Shown here piece after piece: positions 50,286 to 59,479 of a stretch of 64,000 nt of DNA. Source of the DNA: DASSNU01 sp035701265 (GTDB lineage Bacteria; Gemmatimonadota; Gemmatimonadetes; Gemmatimonadales; Gemmatimonadaceae); NCBI GenBank assembly GCA_035701265.1, contig DASSNU010000023.1, positions 1 through 64,000 of the forward strand. Direction: 5' to 3'. Position 1 is the stretch's first letter. Each line of letters opens with the position of its first letter. Made by a program: the position numbers and the translations under genes. The notes beneath the pieces are model-generated. The model searched no databases. It had not been told where the DNA came from and saw only the letters and a program-made list of their open reading frames with translations.

Positions 50286-51023
50286 CTACTCGCGCCGCGC
50301 CGCATCCATCGCCGCGCGCATCTCGCGGACCGCGGCGAAGAGCCCCACGAATACCGCGCGGCTCACGATCGCGTGTCCGATGTTGAGCTCCTCGATCTCG
50401 GGGATCGCGGCGACCGCGGCCACGTTCGCCACGGACAGGCCGTGTCCGGCGTGCACGGCCAGCCCGGCATCGCGCCCGGCGGCCGCCGCGCGGCGCAATG
50501 CCGCCAGCGCCTCGGGATCGCCCGGGTGGTTGGCGTACCGCCCCGTGTGCAGCTCCACCGCATCGGCGCCGAGCGCGCGCGACCGGCGCACCGCGTCCTG
50601 GTCGGGATCGATGAATAGACTGACTCGTACCCCCGCGCGTTTCAGCCCGGCGATCGCCTCGCGCAGCCCGTCCGGATCGCGCGCGACATCCAGCCCGCCC
50701 TCGGTGGTGATCTCCTCGCGGCGCTCGGGGACGAGCGTCGCCTGGAAGGGGGGTGGGCGGAGCCGCGCAGCCACGGCGAGAATCTCCGGCGTAGCGGCGA
50801 GCTCGAGATTGAGCACCGTGCGGACCTGCGTGGCGAGGCGGCGCACATCGTCGTCCTGGATGTGGCGGCGGTCCTCGCGCAGGTGCGCGGTGATTCCGTC
50901 CGCGCCGGCATCCTCGCACATGCGCGCCGCCGCCACGGGGTCGGGCTCCGTGCCGCGCCGCGCTTGGCGCAGCGTGGCCACATGGTCCACGTTGATGTAC
51001 AGTCGTTGCCGTCTTGCTGCCAT
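50286..51023 (-). CDS. pdxJ: Pyridoxine 5'-phosphate synthase
   Basis: Closes the pyridoxine ring from 1-deoxyxylulose 5-phosphate and 3-amino-1-hydroxyacetone phosphate in the DXP-dependent vitamin B6 route. The 245-residue TIM barrel begins RLYINVDHVATLRQARRGTE and shows GADGITAHLREDRRHIQDDD, FQATLVPERREEITTEGGLD, ELHTGRYANH and AGHGLSVANV, with the active Glu and two His residues in place. It leads the leftward ispE-prs block, 62 bases before the Hpt-like gene. Confidence 0.95.
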   Translation of the reverse strand: MAARRQRLYINVDHVATLRQARRGTEPDPVAAARMCEDAGADGITAHLREDRRHIQDDDVRRLATQVRTVLNLELAATPEILAVAARLRPPPFQATLVPERREEITTEGGLDVARDPDGLREAIAGLKRAGVRVSLFIDPDQDAVRRSRALGADAVELHTGRYANHPGDPEALAALRRAAAAGRDAGLAVHAGHGLSVANVAAVAAIPEIEELNIGHAIVSRAVFVGLFAAVREMRAAMDAARRE

Positions 51024-51138
51024 GGAAGTCGCTGGTTAGGTTCGCCGCGGGGCGCCGTGCGCAGCGAGCGCGTGGCGCCGCACGCGGGCGATCGGGCCGG
51101 CAGGTCGCCGTGGTTCGTCACCTTCGTCCGGAGTCCCT

Positions 51139-51636
51139 GTGATACATCCCCGAGCTCTCACCCGTCCGCGCGCCCACGTCGCGCGCACCGCCATTCTCTG
51201 TCTGGCGCTCGCCGCGTGCAAGAGCGTCCCCGTGGCGAGCACGGGCGATCCGGCCGGCGCCGCCACGCCGCGCGCGGCGGTGGAGCGGTTCATGGCCGCC
51301 GTGAACGCGCAGGACATCCAGGCCACCGCCGATGTGTGGGGGACGGACAAGGGTCCGGCGCGCCAGACGATGCGCCATGAGGAGCTCGAGCAGCGGGTGC
51401 TCATCATCCAGTGCTACCTGGCGCACGACAGCTTCACCATCACCGGGGACGCGCGGCGACCGAACGGGCACCACGTGCTGCACGTCCAACTGCAGAAGGG
51501 TTCGCTGCACGGCGAGACGGACATGGAGACGGTGGAGGGGCCGGGAAAGCGCTGGTACGTGATGTCCATCGCGCAGATGCAGCAGCTGCAGCCGTTCTGT
51601 CGTAACGCCGGAACTTCGGGCAGGGGTGGGCGTTAG
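51139..51636 (+). CDS. Small lipoprotein, function unknown
   Basis: The 165-residue protein has a lipoprotein signal with lipobox LALAACKS and a C-terminal domain that looks like the NTF2/DUF4878 type (PRAAVERFMAAVNAQDIQATADVW). I do not recognise a specific function. It starts at GTG. It runs against the methylmalonyl-CoA epimerase gene and overlaps its end by four bases (the sequence GTTAG contains both stops). It has no close operon partner on this strand. Confidence 0.7.
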   Translation: MIHPRALTRPRAHVARTAILCLALAACKSVPVASTGDPAGAATPRAAVERFMAAVNAQDIQATADVWGTDKGPARQTMRHEELEQRVLIIQCYLAHDSFTITGDARRPNGHHVLHVQLQKGSLHGETDMETVEGPGKRWYVMSIAQMQQLQPFCRNAGTSGRGGR

Positions 51637-52043
51637 TCTTCCGAGAGCTCGACAAGGACGCCGCCGGTCGATGCCGGGTGGAGAAACGCGATGCGCTTCC
51701 CCTCGGCGCCGCGCCGCGGCGTCTCGTCGATGAGCCGGATGCCGGCAGCGCGGCAGCGCTCGAGCGCCGCCTCGACGTCGGCCACAGCGAAGCAGAGATG
51801 ATGGATTCCCGGGCCGCGCCGCTCGATGAACGTGGCAATGGGCGAGCCGGGGACCTCGGGTTCGAGGAGCTCGACGAGCGCCTCGCCCGCGGCCAGACCG
51901 GCAATCCGCGCGCCGTCGGCGTCGTCCAGCGGGACGACGGGAAGTCCGAGCACGTCGCGGTAGAAGGGCAGGAGGGCGTCGATCGTGCGCACGGCGATGC
52001 CGATGTGGGCAAGACGCGGGGGGCGGTCGGACGCAGGCGGCAT
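51633..52043 (-). CDS. mce: Methylmalonyl-CoA epimerase
   Basis: The 136-residue VOC-superfamily protein interconverts (R)- and (S)-methylmalonyl-CoA in propionate or branched-chain degradation. It has two vicinal-oxygen-chelate modules: LAHIGIAVRTIDALLPFYRD with the first metal His, and GPGIHHLCFAVADVEAALE with the second, plus FLHPASTGGVLVEL with the Glu. The ATG at 52043 gives the family length; the frame upstream is open but unlike the family. Mutase genes are not in the window. Confidence 0.92.
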   Translation of the reverse strand: MPPASDRPPRLAHIGIAVRTIDALLPFYRDVLGLPVVPLDDADGARIAGLAAGEALVELLEPEVPGSPIATFIERRGPGIHHLCFAVADVEAALERCRAAGIRLIDETPRRGAEGKRIAFLHPASTGGVLVELSED

Positions 52044-52119
52044 GGGAATCGCTCGCAGAGTGTGAGACGAAACGTAATGGCGGGTGCGTGACGAACGGCC
52101 CCCGCAGTGGAGGATGGCA

Positions 52120-52446
52120 ATGTCGAATGCAGTGACGGTGACGGATGCATCGTTCGCCATGGAGATCGAGCAGCACGACGGGCTGGTGGTCGTCGATTTC
52201 TGGGCTACGTGGTGCGGCCCCTGCCGGATGATCGCGCCCATTCTCGATCAGCTCGCCGAAGAGTACGCCGGGCGCGCCAAGATCGCCAAGCTGGACGTGG
52301 ATGCCAATCAGGAGACGGCGCTGCGCTTCAACGTGCGCTCGATCCCCACGCTCCTCTTCTTCAAGGGTGGCAAGCTGGTGGACACGGTGGTGGGAGCCCT
52401 GCCGAAGAACAAGCTCGCGTCGAAGTTCGAGCAGCATCTGAACTGA
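52120..52446 (+). CDS. trxA: Thioredoxin
   Basis: The 108-residue thioredoxin has the active site WCGPC (Cys32, Cys35) in VVVDFWATWCGPCRMIAP, the cis-Pro loop RSIPTLLFFKGGK and the usual Asp in VVVDFW. The ATG at 52120 has GGAGG six bases upstream; ATG 52114 is a less well-spaced alternative. It leads the rightward run that continues with rsmI. Confidence 0.96.
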   Translation: MSNAVTVTDASFAMEIEQHDGLVVVDFWATWCGPCRMIAPILDQLAEEYAGRAKIAKLDVDANQETALRFNVRSIPTLLFFKGGKLVDTVVGALPKNKLASKFEQHLN

Positions 52447-52477
52447 GGACGCCGGCGCGGGCGGACGCACGCGGAGC

Positions 52478-53305
52478 GTGGCCGTGCCGCTCTACATCGT
52501 CAGCACACCGATCGGCAATCTGAGCGACCTGTCGGCGCGCGCGCTCGACACGTTGCGATCGGCCGCGCTCGTGCTCGCGGAGGATACGCGGCACACGCGC
52601 CACCTGCTGCAGCACTTCGGCATCACCACGCCGCTGCAGTCGGTTCACGAACACAACGAAGCTCGCGTCTCCCCCGCGCTGGTCGAACGACTCTGCGCGG
52701 GGGAGACGTTCGCGTTGGTGAGCGACGCGGGAACTCCGCTGCTCTCCGACCCGGGCGCGCGGCTGGTGCGCGCGGCGATCGACGCCGGCGTGCCGGTGCT
52801 CGCCGTCCCCGGCGCCTCGGCGCTGCTCGCCGCGCTGGTGGTGTCGGGAATCGGTGCCGAGCGGTTTACATTTGAGGGGTTCCTCCCGCGGCGGGGGAGC
52901 GCGCGCGCCGCCGCGCTGCGCGCGGTGGTGGAATCGCCGATCACCGTGGTACTGTACGAAGCGCCCGGACGCGTGGCCGGCACGCTGGCCGAGCTGGCGG
53001 CGGCCGGCGCCGCCGAGCGCCAGGCCGCGGTGGCGCGTGAGTTGACCAAGCAGTTCGAGGAGACGCGGCGCGGAACGGTGGCCGAGCTGGCCGAGTACTA
53101 CGCAAACGGTCCCCCGCGGGGAGAAGTCGTGGTCGTGATCGCTGGTGCCCCCCCCACACCGCTGAGCGCGTCGGAAGAGACGCTGCGCGAGCGCGCCCGC
53201 GCCTGGCGCGCCGAGGGGATGACGCCGCGCGACGTGGCGCGCCGGCTCGCCGGCGAGATGAACGCGCCGCGCAACGTCGCCTATCGACTGGCGCACGAGG
53301 AGTGA
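52478..53305 (+). CDS. rsmI: 16S rRNA 2'-O-ribose C1402 methyltransferase
   Basis: The 275-residue SAM-dependent tetrapyrrole-methylase-fold enzyme modifies C1402 of 16S rRNA. Marks are LYIVSTPIGNLSDLSARALD, LAEDTRHTRHLLQHFGI, SVHEHNEARV, FALVSDAGTPLLSDPGARL and the VPGASALLAAL loop. A C-terminal helical domain (TPRDVARRLAGEMNAPRN) is present. GTG at 52478 is used. The stop overlaps the next gene's GTG (GTGA). Confidence 0.95.
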   Translation: MAVPLYIVSTPIGNLSDLSARALDTLRSAALVLAEDTRHTRHLLQHFGITTPLQSVHEHNEARVSPALVERLCAGETFALVSDAGTPLLSDPGARLVRAAIDAGVPVLAVPGASALLAALVVSGIGAERFTFEGFLPRRGSARAAALRAVVESPITVVLYEAPGRVAGTLAELAAAGAAERQAAVARELTKQFEETRRGTVAELAEYYANGPPRGEVVVVIAGAPPTPLSASEETLRERARAWRAEGMTPRDVARRLAGEMNAPRNVAYRLAHEE

Positions 53306-54078
53306 CCGTGCGCATCGGCCGTGTGCTGCTCCCGCTCGCGCTCGTCGCACTGCTCGCCGCCGCACCGGCCGGCGATGCTGCGCCGTCCACGGCCCATTCC
53401 GCCGTCGCGCTGCGCCCCTCCGCGCTGCGCCCCTCCGCGCTGCGCTCCGCCGCGCTGCGCTGGGCGGACGTCCCGCACCTCACCGTGGCCCGCCTGCAGT
53501 ACGACGGCGGCGGCGACTGGTACGCCAATCCGTCCAGTCTCCCCAACCTGCTCACGGCCATCGCCGCACGCACGAGCCTCCACGTGGAGCGGACCGAGGC
53601 CCGCGTGTCGCTCATGGACGACCGCATCTGGGACTATCCCTACCTGTACGTGACGGGGCACGGCAACATCCACTTCAGCGACGCCGAGATCGTGCGCCTG
53701 CGCGAGTATCTCGCGCGGGGCGGCTTCCTGCACGTGGATGACAACTACGGTCTCGATGCGAGCTGGCGGCGAGAGATCAAGCGCATCTATCCGGACCGCG
53801 ACATGGTGGACGTGCCGCTCTCGCATCCCATCTACCATCTGGTGTACGACTTCCCGCGCGGCATCCCCAAGATCCACGAACACGACGGCAAGCCGGCGCA
53901 GGGGTTGGGCATCTTCCTGGGCGACCGGCTGGCGGTGTACTACAGCTATCAGTCGGATCTCGGAGACGGCTGGGAGGATCCCGATGTGCACCACGATCCG
54001 CCCGCCCTTCACGAAGCGGCGCTGCGCATGGGAGTGAACCTGTTCGTGTACGCGATCACCAGCCGCCCCGTCTCGTGA
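53302..54078 (+). CDS. DUF4159 domain exported protein
   Basis: The 258-residue protein has a signal peptide (RVLLPLALVALLAAAPAGDA). A DUF4159 domain with a glutamine-amidotransferase-like fold follows (YPYLYVTGHGNIHFSDAEIV, LREYLARGGFLHVDDNYGLD, DLGDGWEDPDVHHDPP). Between them lies a four-unit tandem repeat of five residues (ALRPS, ALRPS, ALRSA, ALRW). DUF4159 genes normally travel with MoxR, DUF58 and VWA genes of the Bat type; here only a DUF4175 gene follows. The GTG overlaps the rsmI stop. The function is not known, an envelope role is likely. Confidence 0.82.
   Translation: MTVRIGRVLLPLALVALLAAAPAGDAAPSTAHSAVALRPSALRPSALRSAALRWADVPHLTVARLQYDGGGDWYANPSSLPNLLTAIAARTSLHVERTEARVSLMDDRIWDYPYLYVTGHGNIHFSDAEIVRLREYLARGGFLHVDDNYGLDASWRREIKRIYPDRDMVDVPLSHPIYHLVYDFPRGIPKIHEHDGKPAQGLGIFLGDRLAVYYSYQSDLGDGWEDPDVHHDPPALHEAALRMGVNLFVYAITSRPVS
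53407..53463 (+). repeat. 15-base tandem repeat inside the DUF4159 gene
   Basis: Four units of GCGCTGCGCCCCTCC or close variants start at 53407, 53422, 53437 and 53452, in frame with the gene. Expansion or loss of a unit changes the linker by five residues. Confidence 0.75.
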
Positions 54079-57000
54079 CCGTCGCGCAGATGGTGGCGCG
54101 CGAGCGCGCGCGGCTCCGGTCGGCCATCGTGGCCTGCGGCGCGGCGGTGGCGCTGGGTGCGGTGGCCGTGCTGGCGGCCGTCGCGGCGATCGCCCTCGGC
54201 GACGCGCGGTGGATCACGCGTCCCGGACTGCCGCTCGTGGCGTGGGGGATCGCGCTCGCGCTGCTGGCGACGGCGGCGTGGTGGACGTGGCGGCGTCTGG
54301 CGCGGGGCGCGTCGCCGGCGCGCGTGGCCGCTGCCATCGAGCGCGAGCGTGCGCTGCGCGACGGCTCGCTGCGCGGCGTGCTGGAGGTGGGCGCGAGTGG
54401 CGCGCTGGGACGCCGGGCGGCGGAGATGCTGGTGACGCAACTCGCCGCGGCGGGAAGCGCGCGCGTGCTCGCACCGTCCATGCAGCGCGGCGCCTGGCGA
54501 CGGGGCGCGATGGCCGCGGTGGGTGCGGCGGCCGCCATCGTGCTGCTCGCCGCCGCGCGCGAGCACGCGCCCGATGGATGGAACGCGCTGCGCCACCCCG
54601 TGATGGCGTGGACGGGCGCACTGCTGCCGCCGCTCACAATCCTCGACGCGCCGCACACCATCATGCGTGGCGAGCGACTGCGCGTGCGCATCTCGGCACC
54701 GGCGCGCCGCGACGTCGTGCTCCACACGCGCGCGACCGGCGCACCCTGGCGCGCGCGGCCGCTCGCGGTTGCCGCGGGCGTGGCCGCCGTGGATCTCGGC
54801 CCGGTGGATGCCGATCTGGTGATCGTTGCCAGCGACGGGCGCACGCGGAGCGACACGGCCGTGGTGCGCGTCACCGATCGTCCCTTCGTGGGCGACATCT
54901 CGATTCGCGCGTCGTACCCGTCGTATCTCGGCCGCGCGCCGGAGACCGTTCCGGTAGGAGAGGTGGTGCGCGTGCCGCGCGGGACCATTCTCGCGATTCA
55001 CGGCCGGGCATCCACCGCGCTCGCCATGGTGGGTCTGGCGCGCGGCGTGGCGGCGGATCCGGCGGGCGCAGAGGGCCCCGATGCGGCGGATCCCCCCAGC
55101 GCGATCGGCGCGACCGCCGACACGCTCCACTTCACCGCGGAAGGGCACGCGTTCTCCGGACGTCTCACCGCGGTCACGAGCGGTCACTACTGGTGGGTGG
55201 CCTCAGGAAGCGCGGGCGTCATCTCCGACGTTCCGGCGCCCCTCGAGTTGGAGGTGCTCCCCGACTCCGCGCCGACCGTCGAGATGCAATCCCCCGTGCA
55301 CGACACCGTCGTGCTGGCCGACACGCGCGTGACGGTGCAGGTGGCCGCGGCGGACGATCACGGGCTGTCGGCGGTGGCGCTGCGCAGTTGGCGGCGCACG
55401 GCTGCGGGCGGGGCGCAGCCTGAGCTGGTCCAGTCATTCGGCACGCCGGCGGGCCCGCAGTGGAGTGGCGCGATGGCGCTCGACCTCTCGGCGCGCGGAC
55501 TCGAGCCGGGAGATGAGCTGCACATCGTGGCCGAGGCCACGGACAACTCTCCCTGGCGACAGACGGCGACGAGCCGCGAAGTGGTGCTGCGGCTGCCGTC
55601 GCTCAGCGAACAGCGCGCGATCGCCCGCGCGCTCGCCGATTCCGCTGCCGCACACGCGGCGGCGGCGGCGCGCGAGCAGGGAGAACTGGCACAGCAGACG
55701 GATGTGGCCGCGCGCTCCCGCCCCGACCGGAACGTCGCCACCGAAGCGCGGAGTGGATCGCGCTCGGGGCAGTCGCCGAGCGAGAGCGCTCATGACGCAC
55801 CGCCACAGTCGCTCTCATTCCAGAACGCGGAGCGCGCGCGCGAGCTGGCCCGTGCGCAACAGCAGATGCAGGAGCAGGTACGCTCGGTGCAGCGCGACGC
55901 GCAGCAGCTCGAGCAGCAGCTTCGCGCGGCCGGCGCCCTGGACAGCACGCTCGCGCAGGAGCTGCGCGAGGCGCAGCGCATGCTGCAGGACGCGCTCACC
56001 CCCGAGCTGGAGGCGCGCTTGCAGGAGGTGATGCGTGCTACGCAGGGGTTGTCGCGCGGCGACGTGCAGCGCTCGCTGGAACAACTGGCGGAGCAGCAGC
56101 GCCGGTTGCGCGAGCAGCTCGAGCAGAGCGCCGAGATGCTCAAGCGCGCCGCGCTGGAAGGCGCCATGCAGACGCTGCACGACGAGGCGCGGGACATTGC
56201 TGACCAGGAGCGTGCGCTCTCCGATACGCTCGCGCGTCCCGACAGTGCGTCGCGCGCGCGCGCGCGGGAGCTCGCCGCGCGTGCGGATTCGCTCTCGACG
56301 AACGTGGACTCGCTCGCGCAGCGGTTGCGCCGCGACGAGGCGGAGGCCGGCCCGCGCCAGCTCGGGACCGCGTCCCAGGAAGCCGACCGCTCCGCCCAGG
56401 CCATGCGGCAGGCGGCGTCGGACAGCGCGCAGCAGCGCGCCGATGCATCGTCGCGCCGCGACGCGGGCGATTCCGCCTCGGCGCAGCCCTCTGCGCCACA
56501 GAACACGCAGCAGACTCCGCAACAGGGCGCACGGCAAAATGCGCAACAGGGGGCGCAGCAGGGCGCACAACAAGGCGATCGCACGTCGCCGCAAGTCGGG
56601 CAACAGCAGGCGGGGACGCAGTCGGCACAACAATCCGCCGCGCAGGGCGCGCAGCGGATGGACGCGGCGGCGCAGCAGCTCGGCCAGGCGCGGCAGGCGC
56701 AGATTTCCGAGTGGAAGGATGAGCTGAACGGCGAGCTCGACCGGTCGGTGCAGGAGATGCTCCAGATGGCGCGCGAGCAGCGCGCGCTCGCGGAGCGCGC
56801 CCGCAGCGGAGAGGACGCGAACCGGCTGCGTGGAGAGCAGCACGCGTTGCAGGAGGGGGTGCAGCGCGTGGCCGAGCGTCTGGAGCGCGCGTCGCGGAAG
56901 AGCGCGCACGTCTCGCCGCAGTCGAAGGGCGCCGTGGGTGAGGCGCGACGCGACGTGGATGAGGCGGGGCGGCAACTGGACGAGCGGGCGGATCGCCCCG

Positions 57001-57674
57001 CATCGTCGGCGCCGGCCATGGATCAGTCTGCGGACGCGCTGAGCCGCGCGGCGGCGGCCATGGTGCAGGACCGGGTGCGCGCGTCGCAGTCGCAGTCGGC
57101 ATCGGGATTCAGCGAGATGCTCGAGCGCATGCGCGAAATGGCCAAGCAGCAGGGTGCGTTGAACGGTCAGGCGGCGGGGCTGCTCCCCATGCCCGGGCAG
57201 TCGATGAGTGCGGAGGCGCGCGAGCAGGCACAGGCGCAGGCGCGCGCGCTCGCGGCGCGGCAGCGCGCGCTCGCCGAGCAACTGGCGCGCGAAGGCGCGC
57301 GCGATCCCAGCGGGCGCGCGGAGGCCATGTCTCGCGAGATGCGCGACATCGCCGCACAGCTCGAGCAGGGGCGCGTGGATCCCGCGCTGCTCGCGCGCCA
57401 GCAACAGCTCTTCCGCCGCCTGCTCGATGCCGGGCTGTCGATGGAGAAGGAGGAGCGCGAGGACACCGGGGAGCGCGAATCGCGCTCGGCCACGGGTTCC
57501 GAGGTGCTGGTACCCGGCGGGAAGGCCGAGGGCGCGTCCACCGTCCGATTCCGCGAGCCCACGTGGGACGAGTTGCGCGGTCTCACGGCGGAGGAGCGGC
57601 GCGCGGTGCTGGAGTACTTCAAGCGCATCAACGCGCAGCCGCCGGCGGGGACGCCCGAGAGTGCGCGTCCGTAG
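54075..57674 (+). CDS. DUF4175 family membrane protein with large coiled-coil region
   Basis: The 1199-residue protein has three N-terminal membrane helices (about 16-45, 50-70 and 140-165). Beta-rich extracytoplasmic domains follow up to about 510. A very long Gln/Ala/Arg-rich helical region fills the rest, with repeated heptads (QQMQEQVRSVQRDAQQLEQ) and a low-complexity Gln-Gly stretch (QNAQQGAQQGAQQGD). It matches the DUF4175 family, usually beside DUF4159 as here. The tail ends with FREPTWDELRGLTAEERRAV. Translation is coupled to the DUF4159 gene by GTGA. The function is unknown. Confidence 0.82.
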   Translation: MTVAQMVARERARLRSAIVACGAAVALGAVAVLAAVAAIALGDARWITRPGLPLVAWGIALALLATAAWWTWRRLARGASPARVAAAIERERALRDGSLRGVLEVGASGALGRRAAEMLVTQLAAAGSARVLAPSMQRGAWRRGAMAAVGAAAAIVLLAAAREHAPDGWNALRHPVMAWTGALLPPLTILDAPHTIMRGERLRVRISAPARRDVVLHTRATGAPWRARPLAVAAGVAAVDLGPVDADLVIVASDGRTRSDTAVVRVTDRPFVGDISIRASYPSYLGRAPETVPVGEVVRVPRGTILAIHGRASTALAMVGLARGVAADPAGAEGPDAADPPSAIGATADTLHFTAEGHAFSGRLTAVTSGHYWWVASGSAGVISDVPAPLELEVLPDSAPTVEMQSPVHDTVVLADTRVTVQVAAADDHGLSAVALRSWRRTAAGGAQPELVQSFGTPAGPQWSGAMALDLSARGLEPGDELHIVAEATDNSPWRQTATSREVVLRLPSLSEQRAIARALADSAAAHAAAAAREQGELAQQTDVAARSRPDRNVATEARSGSRSGQSPSESAHDAPPQSLSFQNAERARELARAQQQMQEQVRSVQRDAQQLEQQLRAAGALDSTLAQELREAQRMLQDALTPELEARLQEVMRATQGLSRGDVQRSLEQLAEQQRRLREQLEQSAEMLKRAALEGAMQTLHDEARDIADQERALSDTLARPDSASRARARELAARADSLSTNVDSLAQRLRRDEAEAGPRQLGTASQEADRSAQAMRQAASDSAQQRADASSRRDAGDSASAQPSAPQNTQQTPQQGARQNAQQGAQQGAQQGDRTSPQVGQQQAGTQSAQQSAAQGAQRMDAAAQQLGQARQAQISEWKDELNGELDRSVQEMLQMAREQRALAERARSGEDANRLRGEQHALQEGVQRVAERLERASRKSAHVSPQSKGAVGEARRDVDEAGRQLDERADRPASSAPAMDQSADALSRAAAAMVQDRVRASQSQSASGFSEMLERMREMAKQQGALNGQAAGLLPMPGQSMSAEAREQAQAQARALAARQRALAEQLAREGARDPSGRAEAMSREMRDIAAQLEQGRVDPALLARQQQLFRRLLDAGLSMEKEEREDTGERESRSATGSEVLVPGGKAEGASTVRFREPTWDELRGLTAEERRAVLEYFKRINAQPPAGTPESARP

Positions 57675-59475
57675 CCGCTCGCTGCCGCGCGCGCACACTC
57701 ACGCGCTCGGGCGCACGCTCGGGCGCACGCTCGGGCGCACGCTCGGGCGCGGCACGCGAATCACCGCGTACGTTCACGCGCTGGCGCTGGCGATCGTGAT
57801 GGCGGCTCCCCTCGCGCTGCACGCGCAGCGCGCCCGGCCGGCACTCGACTCCGCGTACCGGCTCGGAATGCGCCTCGAGACCACAGATCACTACGCGGAG
57901 GCGGCCGACGCGTATCGCGCCGCCCTCCGCGCATCGCCGGGCTCGGTGCCGGCCGCGCTCGGTCTGGAGCGCGTGTACGCGCAGCTCGGGCGGACCGATT
58001 CTCTCGTGCCGGTGCTGCACCAGGCGATCGCCGCCGCGCCGCGGCAGGGCGAGCTGCGCGCCGCGCTGTTGCGCTCCTTCGCCACGCTGGGGCAACTGGA
58101 CTCGCTGCGCGCGGCGTTCGATGCGTGGCTCCGCGACTGGCCGCACGATGCGACACCGTATCGCGAATACGCGCGGCTCCTCCTGGAGCGCGGGCAGACG
58201 CTGCTGGCGGACACCGTGCTGGAGCGCGCACAGGCGACACTTGGCTCTCCCCAGGGGCTGGAGTTGGAGTTCGCGCGCACGCGCGCGGCTATGGGGATGT
58301 GGGAGTCCTCCGCGCAGGCGTGGCGTGCCGCGCTGCGCGACGCGCCGTACTACGATCAGGCGGCGATGTTCGCGCTCGCGCCGGCGCCCGCCGATCGTCG
58401 CGATGGCATCCGCACGATCCTCGCGGCGCCGCCTGCGGAGACGGGCGCGCGCCGCGTGCTCGCATCGCTGGAGCTCGTCTGGGGAGACGCCGCAGCCGGA
58501 TGGCGCGCGATCGCGTTTCTGCGCCCGGACTCGGACGGTGTGGCGGCGTGGTTCGAGTTCGCGCAGCGCGCGGAGCAGGCGGAGCAGTGGTTGCCCGCGC
58601 GCGATGCGCTGGTGCGTGTGCTCGGCGCGCGCACACCGCCCGACGCGGAGCTGGCCGCGCGCGCGGCGTCCGATGCGCTGGCGGGGGGGGACGCGCAGTC
58701 GGCGCTGCAGCTCGTGGAGCGCGCGGCGTCGAGTGCCGACTCGCAGGCGGTCGCGTCCGCGCTCCTTCCGTTGCGTGTGCGCGCGCTCGGTGCACTGGGG
58801 CGTCCCGAGGCCGCCGAGCGATTGTATCAGGCGTCGGCGACCGCGTTGGACGACGAGCAACGCTCGGCGCTGCTGCAGGCCGTCGCTCGCGCGTGGGTGC
58901 GCGCGGGCAACGTGGAGCGCGCGAGCGCGCTGCTGGCGCGCATCCCCGGCGGCGACAGCACGGAGGCGGCGGGGTGGATCGCGCTGTACGAGGGGCGGCT
59001 CGCCGCGGCGCGCAAGCTCCTTCCCGCCACGCGCTCGCCGTCCATCGATCTCGTGGAGGCACAGGCATTCCTCGCACGCACGGCACGCGATTCCTCGCCG
59101 GAGGCGGGGCGCGCGTTCCTGGCGCTCGCTCGCCACGACACGGCGGCGGCCGCAGGGCAGTTGGAAGCAGCCGCGCGCACCCTTCCCGACGCGGCGCCGT
59201 TGCTCGTGACGATGGCCGCGCGCCTCTACGCCGCGCACGGCGACGACGCGCGCGCGCTTCCGCTCTGGCAGTCGGTGGTGGAGCGGACCCCGAGTGCCCC
59301 CGAGGCGCCGGAGGCGGACCTCGAGTGGGCGCGCGCACTCCGGCGCACGGGGCAGAGCAGCGCCGCGGTGACGCGCCTGGAGCACCTGATTCTCACCTAT
59401 CCGCAGAGCGCGCTGTTGCCGCAGGCGCGGCGCGAGCTGGACCTGGCGCGTGCGGCCATCCCGCCCGCGTCGTGA
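57661..59475 (+). CDS. Exported tetratricopeptide-repeat protein
   Basis: The 604-residue protein (from GTG 57661) has a signal peptide (ALALAIVMAAPLALHAQ). TPR-like helical pairs run over its length (YAEAADAYRAALRASPGSVP, AALGLERVYAQLGRTD, SVVERTPSAPEAPEADLE). The first 35 residues precede the signal and contain a repeated LGRT; a start at ATG 57799 (MAAPLALHAQ) would leave too short a signal, so an intermediate start is possible. It overlaps the DUF4175 gene by 14 bases. It is probably a periplasmic partner of the DUF4159/DUF4175 proteins. Confidence 0.75.
   Translation: MRVRSRSLPRAHTHALGRTLGRTLGRTLGRGTRITAYVHALALAIVMAAPLALHAQRARPALDSAYRLGMRLETTDHYAEAADAYRAALRASPGSVPAALGLERVYAQLGRTDSLVPVLHQAIAAAPRQGELRAALLRSFATLGQLDSLRAAFDAWLRDWPHDATPYREYARLLLERGQTLLADTVLERAQATLGSPQGLELEFARTRAAMGMWESSAQAWRAALRDAPYYDQAAMFALAPAPADRRDGIRTILAAPPAETGARRVLASLELVWGDAAAGWRAIAFLRPDSDGVAAWFEFAQRAEQAEQWLPARDALVRVLGARTPPDAELAARAASDALAGGDAQSALQLVERAASSADSQAVASALLPLRVRALGALGRPEAAERLYQASATALDDEQRSALLQAVARAWVRAGNVERASALLARIPGGDSTEAAGWIALYEGRLAAARKLLPATRSPSIDLVEAQAFLARTARDSSPEAGRAFLALARHDTAAAAGQLEAAARTLPDAAPLLVTMAARLYAAHGDDARALPLWQSVVERTPSAPEAPEADLEWARALRRTGQSSAAVTRLEHLILTYPQSALLPQARRELDLARAAIPPAS
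57704..57750 (+). repeat. 12-base tandem repeat at the start of the TPR gene
   Basis: CGCTCGGGCGCA is repeated exactly at 57704, 57716 and 57728, and a fourth partial copy begins at 57740. Read in frame it gives LGRT units ahead of the signal peptide. Confidence 0.85.
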
Positions 59476-59479
59476 CGTG

